From NCBI GenBank assembly GCA_965153455.1, contig OZ234493.1, positions 1,736,001-1,800,000 of the forward strand: a stretch of DNA of 64,000 nt, written 5' to 3'. Position 1 is the stretch's first letter. The number at the start of each line of letters is the position of its first letter. The position numbers were made by a program, and so were the translations under genes. This DNA comes from Sphagnum compactum (taxonomy: Eukaryota; Bryophyta; Sphagnopsida; Sphagnales). This document shows positions 1 through 10,112 of this stretch, in pieces. The notes under the pieces are model-generated. The model searched no databases. It was not told the DNA's origin and was given only the letters and a program-made list of their open reading frames with translations.

Positions 1-562
1 ATCTCTCTCGCTCCCCCGACCCTCAGCCCTAAGTTCGTAAGAGTTCGAAAACTGCGACCTCCCGAGTCCCCTGCGCCACATGCAAAGCAAGACACTCTCA
101 ATTTCCTCCCAAATCCGTCGTCGTCGTTGTCGTTGCAAGAGTGATTTCAGTAGCGATTTTCAGGATTCCAAAGTGACATAATGTTGTACTCTTGTGTGTC
201 TGAGTTTCTGGATATTAGCGCGAGGTTTTAGAGGAATTCCAAAAACTCTGTTTGAAACAACTAGAGTCCCTACCTTAGACTCTCGCTGGAGAATCATTCT
301 TGAGGAGACACTAGACTCGTCGCGTAGAACGAATAGCTGCGAGACCTGTTTCTGTTTTTCTTTTGCAGCTTTAGATTGGGACAACGTTGCCAAAATTTTC
401 AGTTATCTGATCAATCGCAGAGAGACTTGGGTTGGTGAGATTCTCGTGAGATTTTGAGATCAGTAGCTGACAAAGACGAACTTTGGTTGACCAGTGCAGA
501 GATTTTCGCGAGATTGTGAGAGCAGCTTCTGTAGCTGACAAACATCGGAGCTCAGCAATATC
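1..562 (+). promoter_or_regulatory. 5' leader/promoter region of FPF1-like gene A
   Basis: This stretch precedes the start codon at 563 and is much less AT-rich than the DNA beyond the gene. A strong pyrimidine tract ending in TTTTGCAG at 361-368 looks like a splice acceptor, so the 5' UTR may contain an intron; I could not fix its donor. A short open frame at 194-457 crosses that acceptor and is not convincing as protein. No clear TATA box was found. The assignment as leader is inferred from position only. Confidence 0.4.
437..541 (+). repeat. Imperfect tandem repeat in the 5' leader of gene A
   Basis: A block beginning GAGATTCTCGTGAGATT at 437 recurs as GAGATTTTCGCGAGATT at 499. Both blocks end in GTAGCTGACAAA (about 463-474 and 530-541). 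The period is about 62 bp. It lies immediately upstream of the start codon and could be a duplicated leader element. No such duplication was noticed upstream of the paralogue at 12294. Confidence 0.6.
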
Positions 563-2808
563 ATGGCATTAGACATGACAATAAATTCTGGTCCGTTGGA
601 GCATCAGCACGACATGAGAATCAGATCATCGCCGGTGAACAATAATCCTGCATTGTCGAGAAGCTCGATCAAGTCGGTGGAGACTCGGCGGTCAGAGAAT
701 CATGCTGCAATGGTCGCAGCGACCGCTTCTCGTGGATCGGTGCAGCAGCATGGCGGAACGTCGACATGGAGCAGATCACCGGGAATTACGCACAGTACTA
801 CTACAGCATTGTCAAAAAGCTCGATTTCGGTACTACAGACTCGCGGCGGGCGGCCAGCAGCTAGGACTCACGCATTGACGGTAACAGCAGCAACTAGTCC
901 TGGCGCGCTGCAGCATGCAGGCGAAATATTGTCGTCGACATGGAGCAAGCCGGATTCAATGTGGCATCTGGTGAATCTCAAGACCATGAAGCCCGTGAAG
1001 AACTATGAGCAGCTCTCCCGCATCATGCAGAACCTGGGTTGGTCTTTCTATGTGACTCCACAGCGAGACTTGTGGTGTACATGGGGGACTTGTCACCAGG
1101 CTGATGTTCAGCACGCCTGTCTCCCATACCCTGATATCGGTACTCGTAGCCGCTAGCACTTCCCCTACCAGACTGATCACACTCTGCTGAACTTTCCTCA
1201 AGACCCATTTGCTTTTCCTTTGTAAGAGTTCTAGATGTTCCTGGTCATGCATGTCGTCACATTGAGGCTCGTGAAGAATGCAGAGACTGGCTCATGTACA
1301 CATGTTCATGGGTTTAGGGAAGAAATCTGAGGGAGAGATTTGGGGTTTTTCACTTTAACAGGATCTGCGACCAGAGCAGAGCTGAATCGATTTGTAAGAA
1401 AACTGGAGTACGCAGGGCTTGCGGGTATCCTTGGTGTGGAGGCGGGAGAATTGCCAGCAGCTGCCTCACGGCTGAGCGAGGACATCAAAGCCGGAAACGT
1501 TCAAGTATCGCTTGCTGTGAAGGGTACCGATCGGCGGATAGAGACCTTCAAGGATCTTGCCGAGGTAGGCCCAATCGGATGATCTCTCGAGTGCATCTTC
1601 TTTTGTTTTCAGTAAGCTCGAGATTGTGGTACTTGCAAGTTGCGTGCAACAGAGTCGGATCCTTGTGATACATGATGATGGGTTGCGCTGATTCTAGTGT
1701 TGCATGATTGTTGTGAACAAACTGCAGGCACTGGTTGGGAGAGGATGGAGACGAGTGAGTGACAATCACTTCTACAGGTTCGAGAGCAGCCCTGTTACGC
1801 CCATCTGCCATGTGATCTCTGTCATCCACTTGCCTCTCCTGCGAAGCTTCCGGCAAGTGTGTTTGGAGGATCTGGAGAGCATCGTTCGCTTAACTGGATC
1901 TCTTTTCTACCTCCGCTTCAACAATGCTCTCACCATGGACCCAGCTACCCTCTCAGCTCTACAGGTCTCGGAACTTCTCATGTCCTCAATGATCTTGAAC
2001 TGCTTCTATAGATACTAGTGATCACTGCAGGGCCGTAAGAAATTTCCATTTTCGTATACAATTGTTCTCGATTAACGACAGCGTTTCCTTGATATAGATC
2101 AGCAGTATACGATGATGACAACCAGAAGGAAAAAAATATTCCTCAATCTCTTTGTCTGTGATGTATCACGCGCAGATTCACAAGAAAGGAGTAGAGGGTG
2201 AGGAGGCCAGCAGTTTGGACGATGTCTCGGGGAAAAAGGCATTGACCAGGGACGATCTTCGTCTATGGGCACGCATCACAAGAATGTTGAAGAAGTACGG
2301 TACCAACATTACCAGCAACAACTCGCCATCTACTTTGTGTATCCAGCTACTCCCCAGTCACAAGTCTAATGGTGAAGAAGAAGCAACTGTGAAGCTGCAA
2401 GATGTCCAGAGCAACAAAATCAGTGAAGAAGAATTAGTTGGAGCTGCGGGATCAGCAGGTGGAGGAGGAGGAGGAGGAGGAGAGGGGGAGTACTTTGTGG
2501 ATCATGTAAAAGGGAAAAAGGATGTTGGTACATCAGCAGCAGCAAGAGTAGCAGTTGCAATTCGTCATGTTTGGCTATCCTCAAGCATCACAAGAATGGT
2601 GAAAAAGTACAGCACCATTACAGTCCGTAGCTCATCATCTTTTTGTCTACAGCTCACGCATCACAAGAATGCTACAGCAGCAGCAGGAGGAGGAGAAGAA
2701 GCGAACGCATTAGAGAGCAACAAAACGAATGGAGTCGGAATTCCTGGACATAGCGCGGAGGAAGCGGAGGAGAAGCTCGTGAACGAGGGAAAAAAAGGCA
2801 GCGAATGA
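563..2808 (+). CDS. Four-exon gene for a protein with two FPF1-like domains (copy A)
   Basis: Predicted exons are 563-1139, 1362-1564, 1728-1964 and 2176-2808. All have GT/AG borders and compatible phases (1, 0, 0), giving about 549 residues. The model is supported by the paralogue at 10113-12294, which conserves every border. Residues about 134-187 (LVNLKT, YEQL, LGW, then VQHACLP) and about 239-324 (VSLAVKG, FKDLAE, GW, VISVIHLP, then DLESIV and FYLRF) each resemble the core of the plant FPF1 family, which as recalled is about 110 aa and carries a single domain. Exon 1 encodes an N-terminal low-complexity region with an internal duplication (residues 30-72 and 82-130). Exon 4 has two W..xITRM[LV]KKY modules (from W370 and W472) and a (GGA)n-encoded glycine run. 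No signal peptide or membrane segment is seen. FPF1 proteins are linked to flowering and gibberellin responses in angiosperms; the role here is unknown. Alternatively, exon 4 is a separate gene. Confidence 0.72.
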
Positions 2809-5219
2809 CGAACCCTAGAACAACGCAACGCAAGCAGCTGCTCAACCATGTATATAAATTTTAGGGTTTTAGGCAAAGGATTTGAGGGCTAGAAAAAAAA
2901 CCCCAAAAAAAATCAAAACAAAACAAAACAAAACAAATCTGAGGCACTTCAGATGATCAGTCAGTCATGTGAGTAGTCTATGAAATTTGCTGCAAAGTTG
3001 AGAGGAGAATCTCCCACAAAATGGCTAGGAAAAATACCATAGACAAAATTCAACCTGGCCTTCTGCTTTCATGGCTATTGTAAATGCATTGAAAATAGGT
3101 ACCCGGGTACCTGCTCACAATTTAGGACATTGGGTGGTGATTGATTGATGTTTTTTTTCCCAGTTAGAGACTGTGTGCTCATTGCCAAAAATTTTCCCCT
3201 CTCTTCAGATTGCAAGACTTTTTGGCAATTCAAATTCGGTACTTTCAAGTTGATTTCTCTAGGATGCAACTCCTCCCCACTTCTAAGCAAATGTACTTGG
3301 ATCATCTGTTACAACTCACCACCTAACTACCTATCCTTTTGGATCAGCAATATTTGACATCTTTTTAGTTTGAGTTATTTTTCGCTGGATGCAATACTCT
3401 AAATTAGGACCTCCTTTACAAGGTTTTTTCTTTTCCCACAAATTTTGTTGCTCTTTCCAAAAGCAATTTCGGAAAATCTTGGAAAATCTTTTTTTTTCTA
3501 GTGTAAATTTGACTAACTCTGGAATTTTTTTGGGAAAAATTCGCCAAATTTTCAATATCACAAAATTGACAAAAAAAATTCCCTGCCTTGTGCCCTCCAG
3601 AATCCACTTGCATGTTCTAGACAGAAATGAATACCTACAGCCCTAAAATGAAGTTGGGTGAAAGCACTTAATCCCCGTATGGCAAGCAAGGCATCCCAAC
3701 TCTGCATGTGTTTTCTGTGTGAGACTACTGTGGATGCTCAGGAGAAACTGAAGGACCCAGCTGGGCACATGTGCATACATGCCCCCCATGGCTCCTGGTA
3801 AACTTTAGATGTTTGTGTGTCAGGACGGAATTGGCATTCTGATTCTTCTCCAAAGAACCTGAAATTTCCTGCATCCAGCAATGGACTTAATTGTATAGTT
3901 GTGAAGCAGCATTCAAACAACTCCTAACTTCAGCCTAGAAATTCCATAAACCCTAATGCTGATCTTTAACACTAAATACATGTGTTCAGCAATGCACAGT
4001 ATACACATGGCTGAACGGTTCTCTATGATATTGAAGCTGTTTTGTACTCCCATGGTTCAAGTACTGAATGGGGCTCAAATACGAAGTTTTCCAACATGAA
4101 CAGTGTGTGTGAGACTTAGGGCTGAAAGCTGTGAGTGTACTGATGAAATTCTTGGACACCCAGCATGTAGAATCACAAAGACTGTCATAATTTTGCACAC
4201 AGCAGTGTGGAATAAGTAGTGGTGTACCTTGGAAACCATTTCCTCATCAGAGCCCTTGTGCTATGACCACTATTCCTGCTGGTGATGCTGGACAGTTTGT
4301 CCATTTGGTCCACACAGGCCTTCTTAGCAGCAGCTGTCTCTCATAATTTCACCCTCCTCAAGTTCTGGAATATGGTGCCAGTAGTATTGCATAATGTCTT
4401 GGCATCATCAAGGCTGGGAAAGTATGGTGGCTGAAAGTAAATCTGAGAGAGGGCGTCTGTTCTGAACCTTTGTACTCCCCACTCCCCATGACTGCAATCA
4501 CAAGTTGCTGATAGGAAGAATTAGAACTACGTGACTGCAGCTTCAAGTTTTGCTTGGAAAACTTGCACAAGATGGACAGTGTATATGCCAATGGTCAACC
4601 ATAAGGAGATACAACATGTCTGTAACTGAACATGCATGACAGTGTCTATACCAATGCGTATGATTGAATGTTAGGCGTAAAAAAAAGAATGTGTTTGGTT
4701 TGCTTTCAGCACAAGATCAGGACAAATAAACTCTGGGAAAGCATTAAGACACACAGATCAACATGCTAAGCACACACTTGTTTCTTGCTTCATTTTTTAT
4801 AAGAATGTTTTCAGGATCAGACTCTCATCCTGCCCCACTCTCTAAGCTATTTTAATCCAAGTATTACTTTTTTTTTTTGGCTGTTATATTTTTTCAAATC
4901 TCACTCTCTTGCTGATTAGACCTGTTGAATGTAGAACATGAAGTTTTTCAGATCCACTCAAAAACTCTAATGGAAACAACTCTCTCATGGCGAAAGCAAA
5001 GTTACAACACTTCATGAATTTTGTTGAATGACTCTTTGCAACTTTATTCATTTAGCCAATAAGGTATATTTTGCTCATGACCACTCAAATAAAATCAACC
5101 TCGGTATCTCACATTACTACAAAACAATTCTCTCTCTCAACTTCTTTCACTAAACATAATTTATCCTTTCACAACTTGTTGTTTCTTTCTACTTTACTAA
5201 AATTACTACAAATCATAAT
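2809..5219. other. No gene seen; 3' flank of gene A and AT-rich spacer
   Basis: After the stop at 2808 there is a likely 3' UTR with a TATATAAATTTTAGGG stretch at about 2852, then A-rich and T-rich DNA. Short open frames occur on both strands but lack homology, splice support or a partner in the paralogous locus. I see nothing else that can be supported. Confidence 0.5.
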
Positions 5220-5400
5220 TTTTTAAGAGGTTCAAATTGATTAACTTATCATTTTGACTAAATGACATGTAGATTTTGATTAAAGGTCAAGGGCTTGAAT
5301 GACACATTTATTTGTTGATTAATCAACTTAATTATAATGATTTATTTAACTAAATACACATAGTCAAGTTGTATAACTTTTGTCAAACTAGCCAATGGCC

Positions 5401-5590
5401 TTCAATCAAGTTGAACATTTAATCAAGATGGTTAATGATTTTTAATCAAGTTGAATATTTAATCAAGATAATCAATGATCTTTAATCAAGTTGAACATTT
5501 AATCAAAATGGCCGATGATCTTTAGTAAAAATAACAAATGATATTTAATCAAGTTGAATAGTTAATCAAGATGGTCAATGATTTTTATTC
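5401..5590. repeat. Minisatellite with units of about 50 bp
   Basis: Four imperfect copies of a unit built around TTTAATCAAGTTGAAC, then ATTTAATCAAGATGG, then TCAATGAT run in tandem. Copies differ by single-base changes. It forms the left edge of a long AT-rich repeat region between the two FPF1-like genes. Confidence 0.7.
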
Positions 5591-5599
5591 AAATATGAC

Positions 5600-5810
5600 A
5601 AGGTCCACTACCCTATGTATTTACCTTCTACTTACTCATCCATTTAGTTACTTATTATCCACCCATTCACCTACCCACCTACCTATACCTTTTCACCTAT
5701 GGACATTCATACCTATTTATGCTTTTCACCTTTGTACAACTTACTTACTTACCTACCCACCTACTTACATATTATTTACTTTCCTATTCACCCATTTATT
5801 TACCTAATTT
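5600..5810. repeat. TACC/TTAC-rich simple-sequence tract
   Basis: The plus strand is a pyrimidine-biased run of CTACCTA-like and TTACTTAC-like tetranucleotides. An open frame of 78 codons across it is low complexity and not a gene. Similar CTAC-type tracts recur near 7700-7810, 8130, 28800, 31440-31840, 36150 and 41190-41320. Confidence 0.65.
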
Positions 5811-7570
5811 TAATCATTAGATGTAACCATTACATTTAATCATTATGTTTAGTCATTAAATTTAACCATTAGGTTTACCCAAAATTTAGCCATTAAATTA
5901 AATTTAAATTTAGACACTAAGTTTAGCCATTATTCTTAGTCATTAAATTTGACACTAGGTTTAACTTAAGTTGAACCATTAGATTTGGTCAATAGGTAGA
6001 ACCTAAATTAAGCAACTAGGTACAGTCATTAGATATAGCTTAAGTTTAGCCATTATGTTTAACCACTAGAGTTATTCATTAAGTTAATTTTGGTTTAACC
6101 ATTATGTTTAGTAATTATGTTTAATTGTGACTAAGTTTCGTCTAAGTTTAATTATTATTATTAATTAAAGTTTAATCGGTATGTTTAACCACTAGATTTT
6201 GCATTATTTTAAATCATTAAGTTTAGGCACTAGTTTTAACCATTACTTTAAGTCATTAAATTTAACCATTAGGTTTAGCCATTACTTTAAGTGATTGAAT
6301 TTAACCACTAAATTTAGCCATTATTTTAAGTCATAGAGTTTAGTACTTGGTTTAGTCATTATTTTAAATCACTGAGTTTAACTTGTGATAGATGCAAACA
6401 TTAAACGCCATTTTCCAATAGATGAAATTCATTCATAATGTTCATCCATAACTCCTAGCTAAATCTTAGTTAACTTTTAGCTAAATTTCAGTTAAGTCTT
6501 AGTTGAATCTTAATTAAGTCCTAGTTAATTCTTAGTTAACTTTTAATTAAATTCAAATTAATTTTTAGTTAAGTCTTAGTTGAATCCTAATTATGTCCTA
6601 GTTAATTTTTAGTTAACTCTTAATTAAATTTGAGTTAACTCAAAGTTAAAATTAAGTCTTAGTTAATTCATAGTTAAGTTTTAGTTAAGTTTTAATTAAA
6701 TTTTAATTAAATTATAATTAAGCCTAGTGAACTCCTAATTGATTTCTAGTTAAGTCCGAGTTAAATTTGAGTTAAGTTTCAGTTAACTCATAGTTGATTC
6801 CTAGTCAAGAAAGTTCCCAAGAAGCTTCCTTACTTAATGCACACATAAAAACTTTTTTGGAAGTTTCCTTGAGTTAGGTCCTTAGAAGGATATAAATAAG
6901 GAGTAGGATCCCTCATTTCCTTTAGTTTGTTTAACACTAGTTTCAAGCATGATCTTACATCATAACCTTGTCATGCTTTTTTCATGTTCATGTTTGCACA
7001 TGTTAGCATAATAAAGATGTGTTTTCACGTTTGTTTTGCACATTTTGTGTTTTTGTTTTTACTTTTTATGTTCTTGTTTTTGAATTATATAATCTTCTCT
7101 TGTTCCTTGTTTGGAAATTAGAGTTAAACCTTACGTTTAACCTTTGTTCTTGTGGTTTTTTGTGTTTTTGATATAGCCACTAAATTTAACCATTAATTTA
7201 AGTCACTAAGTTTAACTGTTAGGTTCAGCCATTAGTTTAAGTCATAACTTTTAACCACTAGGTTGAATTCCATTAATTTAAGTCTTTGAATTTAGCTATT
7301 AGGTTTAGTTCCATTAGTTTAAGTCATTGAATTTAGTCACTAAGTTTAAACATTAGTTTAAGTCATTGAGTTTACGCACAAGGTTTAACCATTATTTTAA
7401 GTCATTCAATTTAGCCATTAAGTTTAACCATTACTTTAGGTCATTAAATTTAACCACTAGGTTTAGCCATTATTTTAAATCATTTAGTTTAGCCACTAGG
7501 TTTAGCTAGTATTTTAAGTCACTAAGTTTAGTTATTAGAGGTTTATTTAGGTTTAACCATTATGTTTAAT
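5811..7570. repeat. Degenerate satellite in two blocks around a 0.75-kb core
   Basis: Blocks at 5811-6380 and 7170-7570 consist of a unit of about 38-40 bp with the core AACCATTAGGTTTAGCCATT followed by an AAGTCATTAAATTT-like part, heavily degenerated. Between them, 6440-6830 is a different array with a unit of about 14 bp (TAGTTAAGTCTTAGTTAA-like). Neither contains a plausible protein. The two outer blocks share the same unit in the same orientation, as if one array had been interrupted. Confidence 0.65.
6840..7030 (+). promoter_or_regulatory. Candidate LTR-like promoter/polyadenylation segment
   Basis: Within the satellite block, TATAAATAAGGAG starts at 6891 and AATAAA lies at 7010-7015, about 120 bp downstream. 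That TATA-then-AATAAA spacing is typical of the U3/R part of plant LTRs. No matching second LTR, primer-binding site or coding sequence was found in the window, so this may be a solo-LTR remnant or chance. Confidence 0.25.
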
Positions 7571-7845
7571 GATGTGAAGTAAACATGTGAAATAAAAAGC
7601 TTGATAAAAATTGAATATGTTTTATGGTGTAATTTATTGGTAAAGACTTGGTTTATCATTGTCAAAGTTTGGGGTTTTATTTTTATATTTATAATCTATG
7701 TGCATGCTTAGAAGGTTAGGGTAGGTAGGTTAAATTAAGGTAGGTTGGTGATGCTAAATTAAGTTGGTTAAGTTAGCTTATGTAAGTTAGGATAGGCTAG
7801 GCTAGCACCTACCTACCTAAATACCTTTTTTCTATTCACCTAAAA

Positions 7846-8117
7846 GGTGCAAATCCTTTAAAGTGTACCACACATGACAAAAAAGGCCTAGTCTTTTCTA
7901 TTGTCCTCTTTTATCCTATATCTTGATCCCCACATAAAATAATGAGTCAAAAGTTGTCAAATATTTCAAAAGAATTATATTTTAAACCATCACAATTTTA
8001 GATTTCATCATAATCATTCATACATGTGTTTTTACATGGTAAAAATAATTAAGCAAAAAAGGAAGAAAATTGTGATGTTGTGACAAGATTTTGATACACC
8101 TTAAAGAATTTACATCC
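7846..8117. mobile_element. MITE of about 270 bp, copy A
   Basis: The ends form an imperfect terminal inverted repeat: GGTGCAAATCCTTTAAAG at the left, and the complement of the right end reads GGATGTAAATTCTTTAAG. Two further copies (35455-35725 and 55536-55805) share the ends and an internal block around CAAAAGTTGTCAAA. No protein is encoded, so this would be a non-autonomous DNA element. A clean target duplication could not be identified. Flanks differ from those of the other two copies, supporting independent insertion. Confidence 0.7.
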
Positions 8118-10112
8118 TAAACCTATATACTACCTACCTACTTATAAATTTTAAAAACAATAATCCAAAAAATAATTTTAATTTAGTATAAAATTGACCT
8201 ACTTAAATGGTCTACTATCTACTAGTCAAATAGTCAATCATTTTGTCAATCATTTTGTCAATCAAAATAATAAGGTCCAATTTGAATGTTCAATCCAATT
8301 GGACATTCAAATCAGTTCAGTCCAAAACGACTTGTTCAAATTGATAAGGTGAACTTTTTTTATACTTATCATTTTTGAATATTTTAAAACTAGAAAATCC
8401 AATAAAAATAACCATGAATTGTAGTAATGAAATCTCACCCCAATGCTTGAAATATTCTTAGAAAAACTTCTTACGCTCTCTCTTTCTAATTTTCTTTGGT
8501 CTAGACGAGACTCTGAAGTTCTAGAATCTAAGATTTGTCATCATATCCTCTCCACCATTCTTTTATATGTGAGCATTGAAATGCCTCTACTGCTTATAAT
8601 CTGCACAAGATAGCATCTTGAGGCAATATTGAACATAATGGGCAAGGGTGAGACAATTCCATATAATTAAGGTCTGGGACAATAATTTGAAAAAAAATCA
8701 TGTTCGATCGACACATTTTGGTCACTATTACGGGTGATCATAATCACAAGATTACTATGTCATATAATGTGATCAAGAAATTGACATAATCTGCCACCCC
8801 AGACCACAATTTGCCACTGCATCATGGAGATTCACATACAAAAGAACGCATTTGTATGGTTGATACTAATTGATAGTCGCAAATTTTCAATTCATTGGTA
8901 CTTCATGTAGTTTCAGCCTTGTTTATCATATTGTTTTCATACTGCATTGCAGTCAAGGGGTTTGGTAGCCTAAACTGGCATTGTAAATGAGAGTGAGGTG
9001 TGCTTATATGCAGAAAAGTACTATATACCCAAAGTTGTATGTATCAGGTTGATCATTTGAGAAGAAATCCACAATGTCTGTGAATTTCTCTTGGAAACAG
9101 TTTTGAACGAGGTCCAAAGAATCAAGAAGTCTTTCTATGTCCAGAGACCAATCTTTTCTTTTCAGACTGTCATACATATCAGTGATAACAGCCCAAAATC
9201 AGACAAAAGTGATGAATCTGATAAAATTTGTTGCGCATTGTGACCAATTTTTCTCTGTATGCCAATTGCCAACCCAAAACACAATCATCAAGACTCATGA
9301 ATATACATATACATGTGTATGGCAAATTTTTGAAGCTTCAAGAGTAGTAAACCATGTTTGATGATTGAAATGAGTGTCTCGAAACACCATCACAGCAAAA
9401 GAAAAAAAGATCAAGCATTCTAGAGGTTGCACAGGTTTCAATTACACCTAGAAGAGAGAAACCCAGGCATGATAATAACTTAGGGCTATGTGAGAAAAAC
9501 CCAAATTATGTCTGATTTGGGTGCATCCAGTTCAGATAGGAAAAAAAAGAAAGAAACACCTGTACACACTTGGAATTCCAGGAGAAGATAGATATCATAT
9601 AAAAACTATAGCTGCTGGAGTGAAACCATCTCTGCATATTTGAAACAAGTAGAGATTTGAACATGGCTGGAGAGTCTAAAATTTGCTCCACCTCAAAAAT
9701 CTTATGTTACAATAGTTTAATCTATCCTGAACCCCAGACCACTCCCCCTCCCTCTATCTTATGATTCAATTCCTGTGAAACTTCAGGTCTTAAACATGTG
9801 TGACCAATTTCTCCTCCAGGGCAGCTCTCTTTTCCCAAGATATATAGGTACCCAATTTCCTTACATTTATGACATATAGGTATCTATCTGCACAGGCGGG
9901 CTCAATATTGTACAAATGCACCATCTCTTGTTTTGTAGTGATTGTGATTTTTTAAAAAGAATAAATTTGTAGAGATAATTAATATTGTGCAACAGTTGAA
10001 TCTCCATCACAAACAGTAACTGTTATGTAGAACTGGAACTCTTCTCAGTCAGGCTCTCAACTGATGATCTGCAACAGACTCTGACATGCTCGCACGGACC
10101 TGACATTCTTCT
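8118..10112. other. No gene seen; AT-rich spacer
   Basis: The stretch contains short repeats such as three TCAATCATTTTG units near 8235-8265 and scattered short open frames without homology or conserved structure. The right end is presumably the 3' UTR of the minus-strand FPF1-like gene, whose stop codon is at 10113. Confidence 0.45.

Noticed and set aside
5401-5590. CRISPR-like array
   Set aside because: Repeats are degenerate and AT-rich without unique spacers, and the DNA is clearly eukaryotic.
5811-7570. Interstitial telomere-like array (GGTTTAG words)
   Set aside because: The words occur inside a degenerate unit of about 40 bp with AACCATTA and are not in tandem TTTAGGG repeats.
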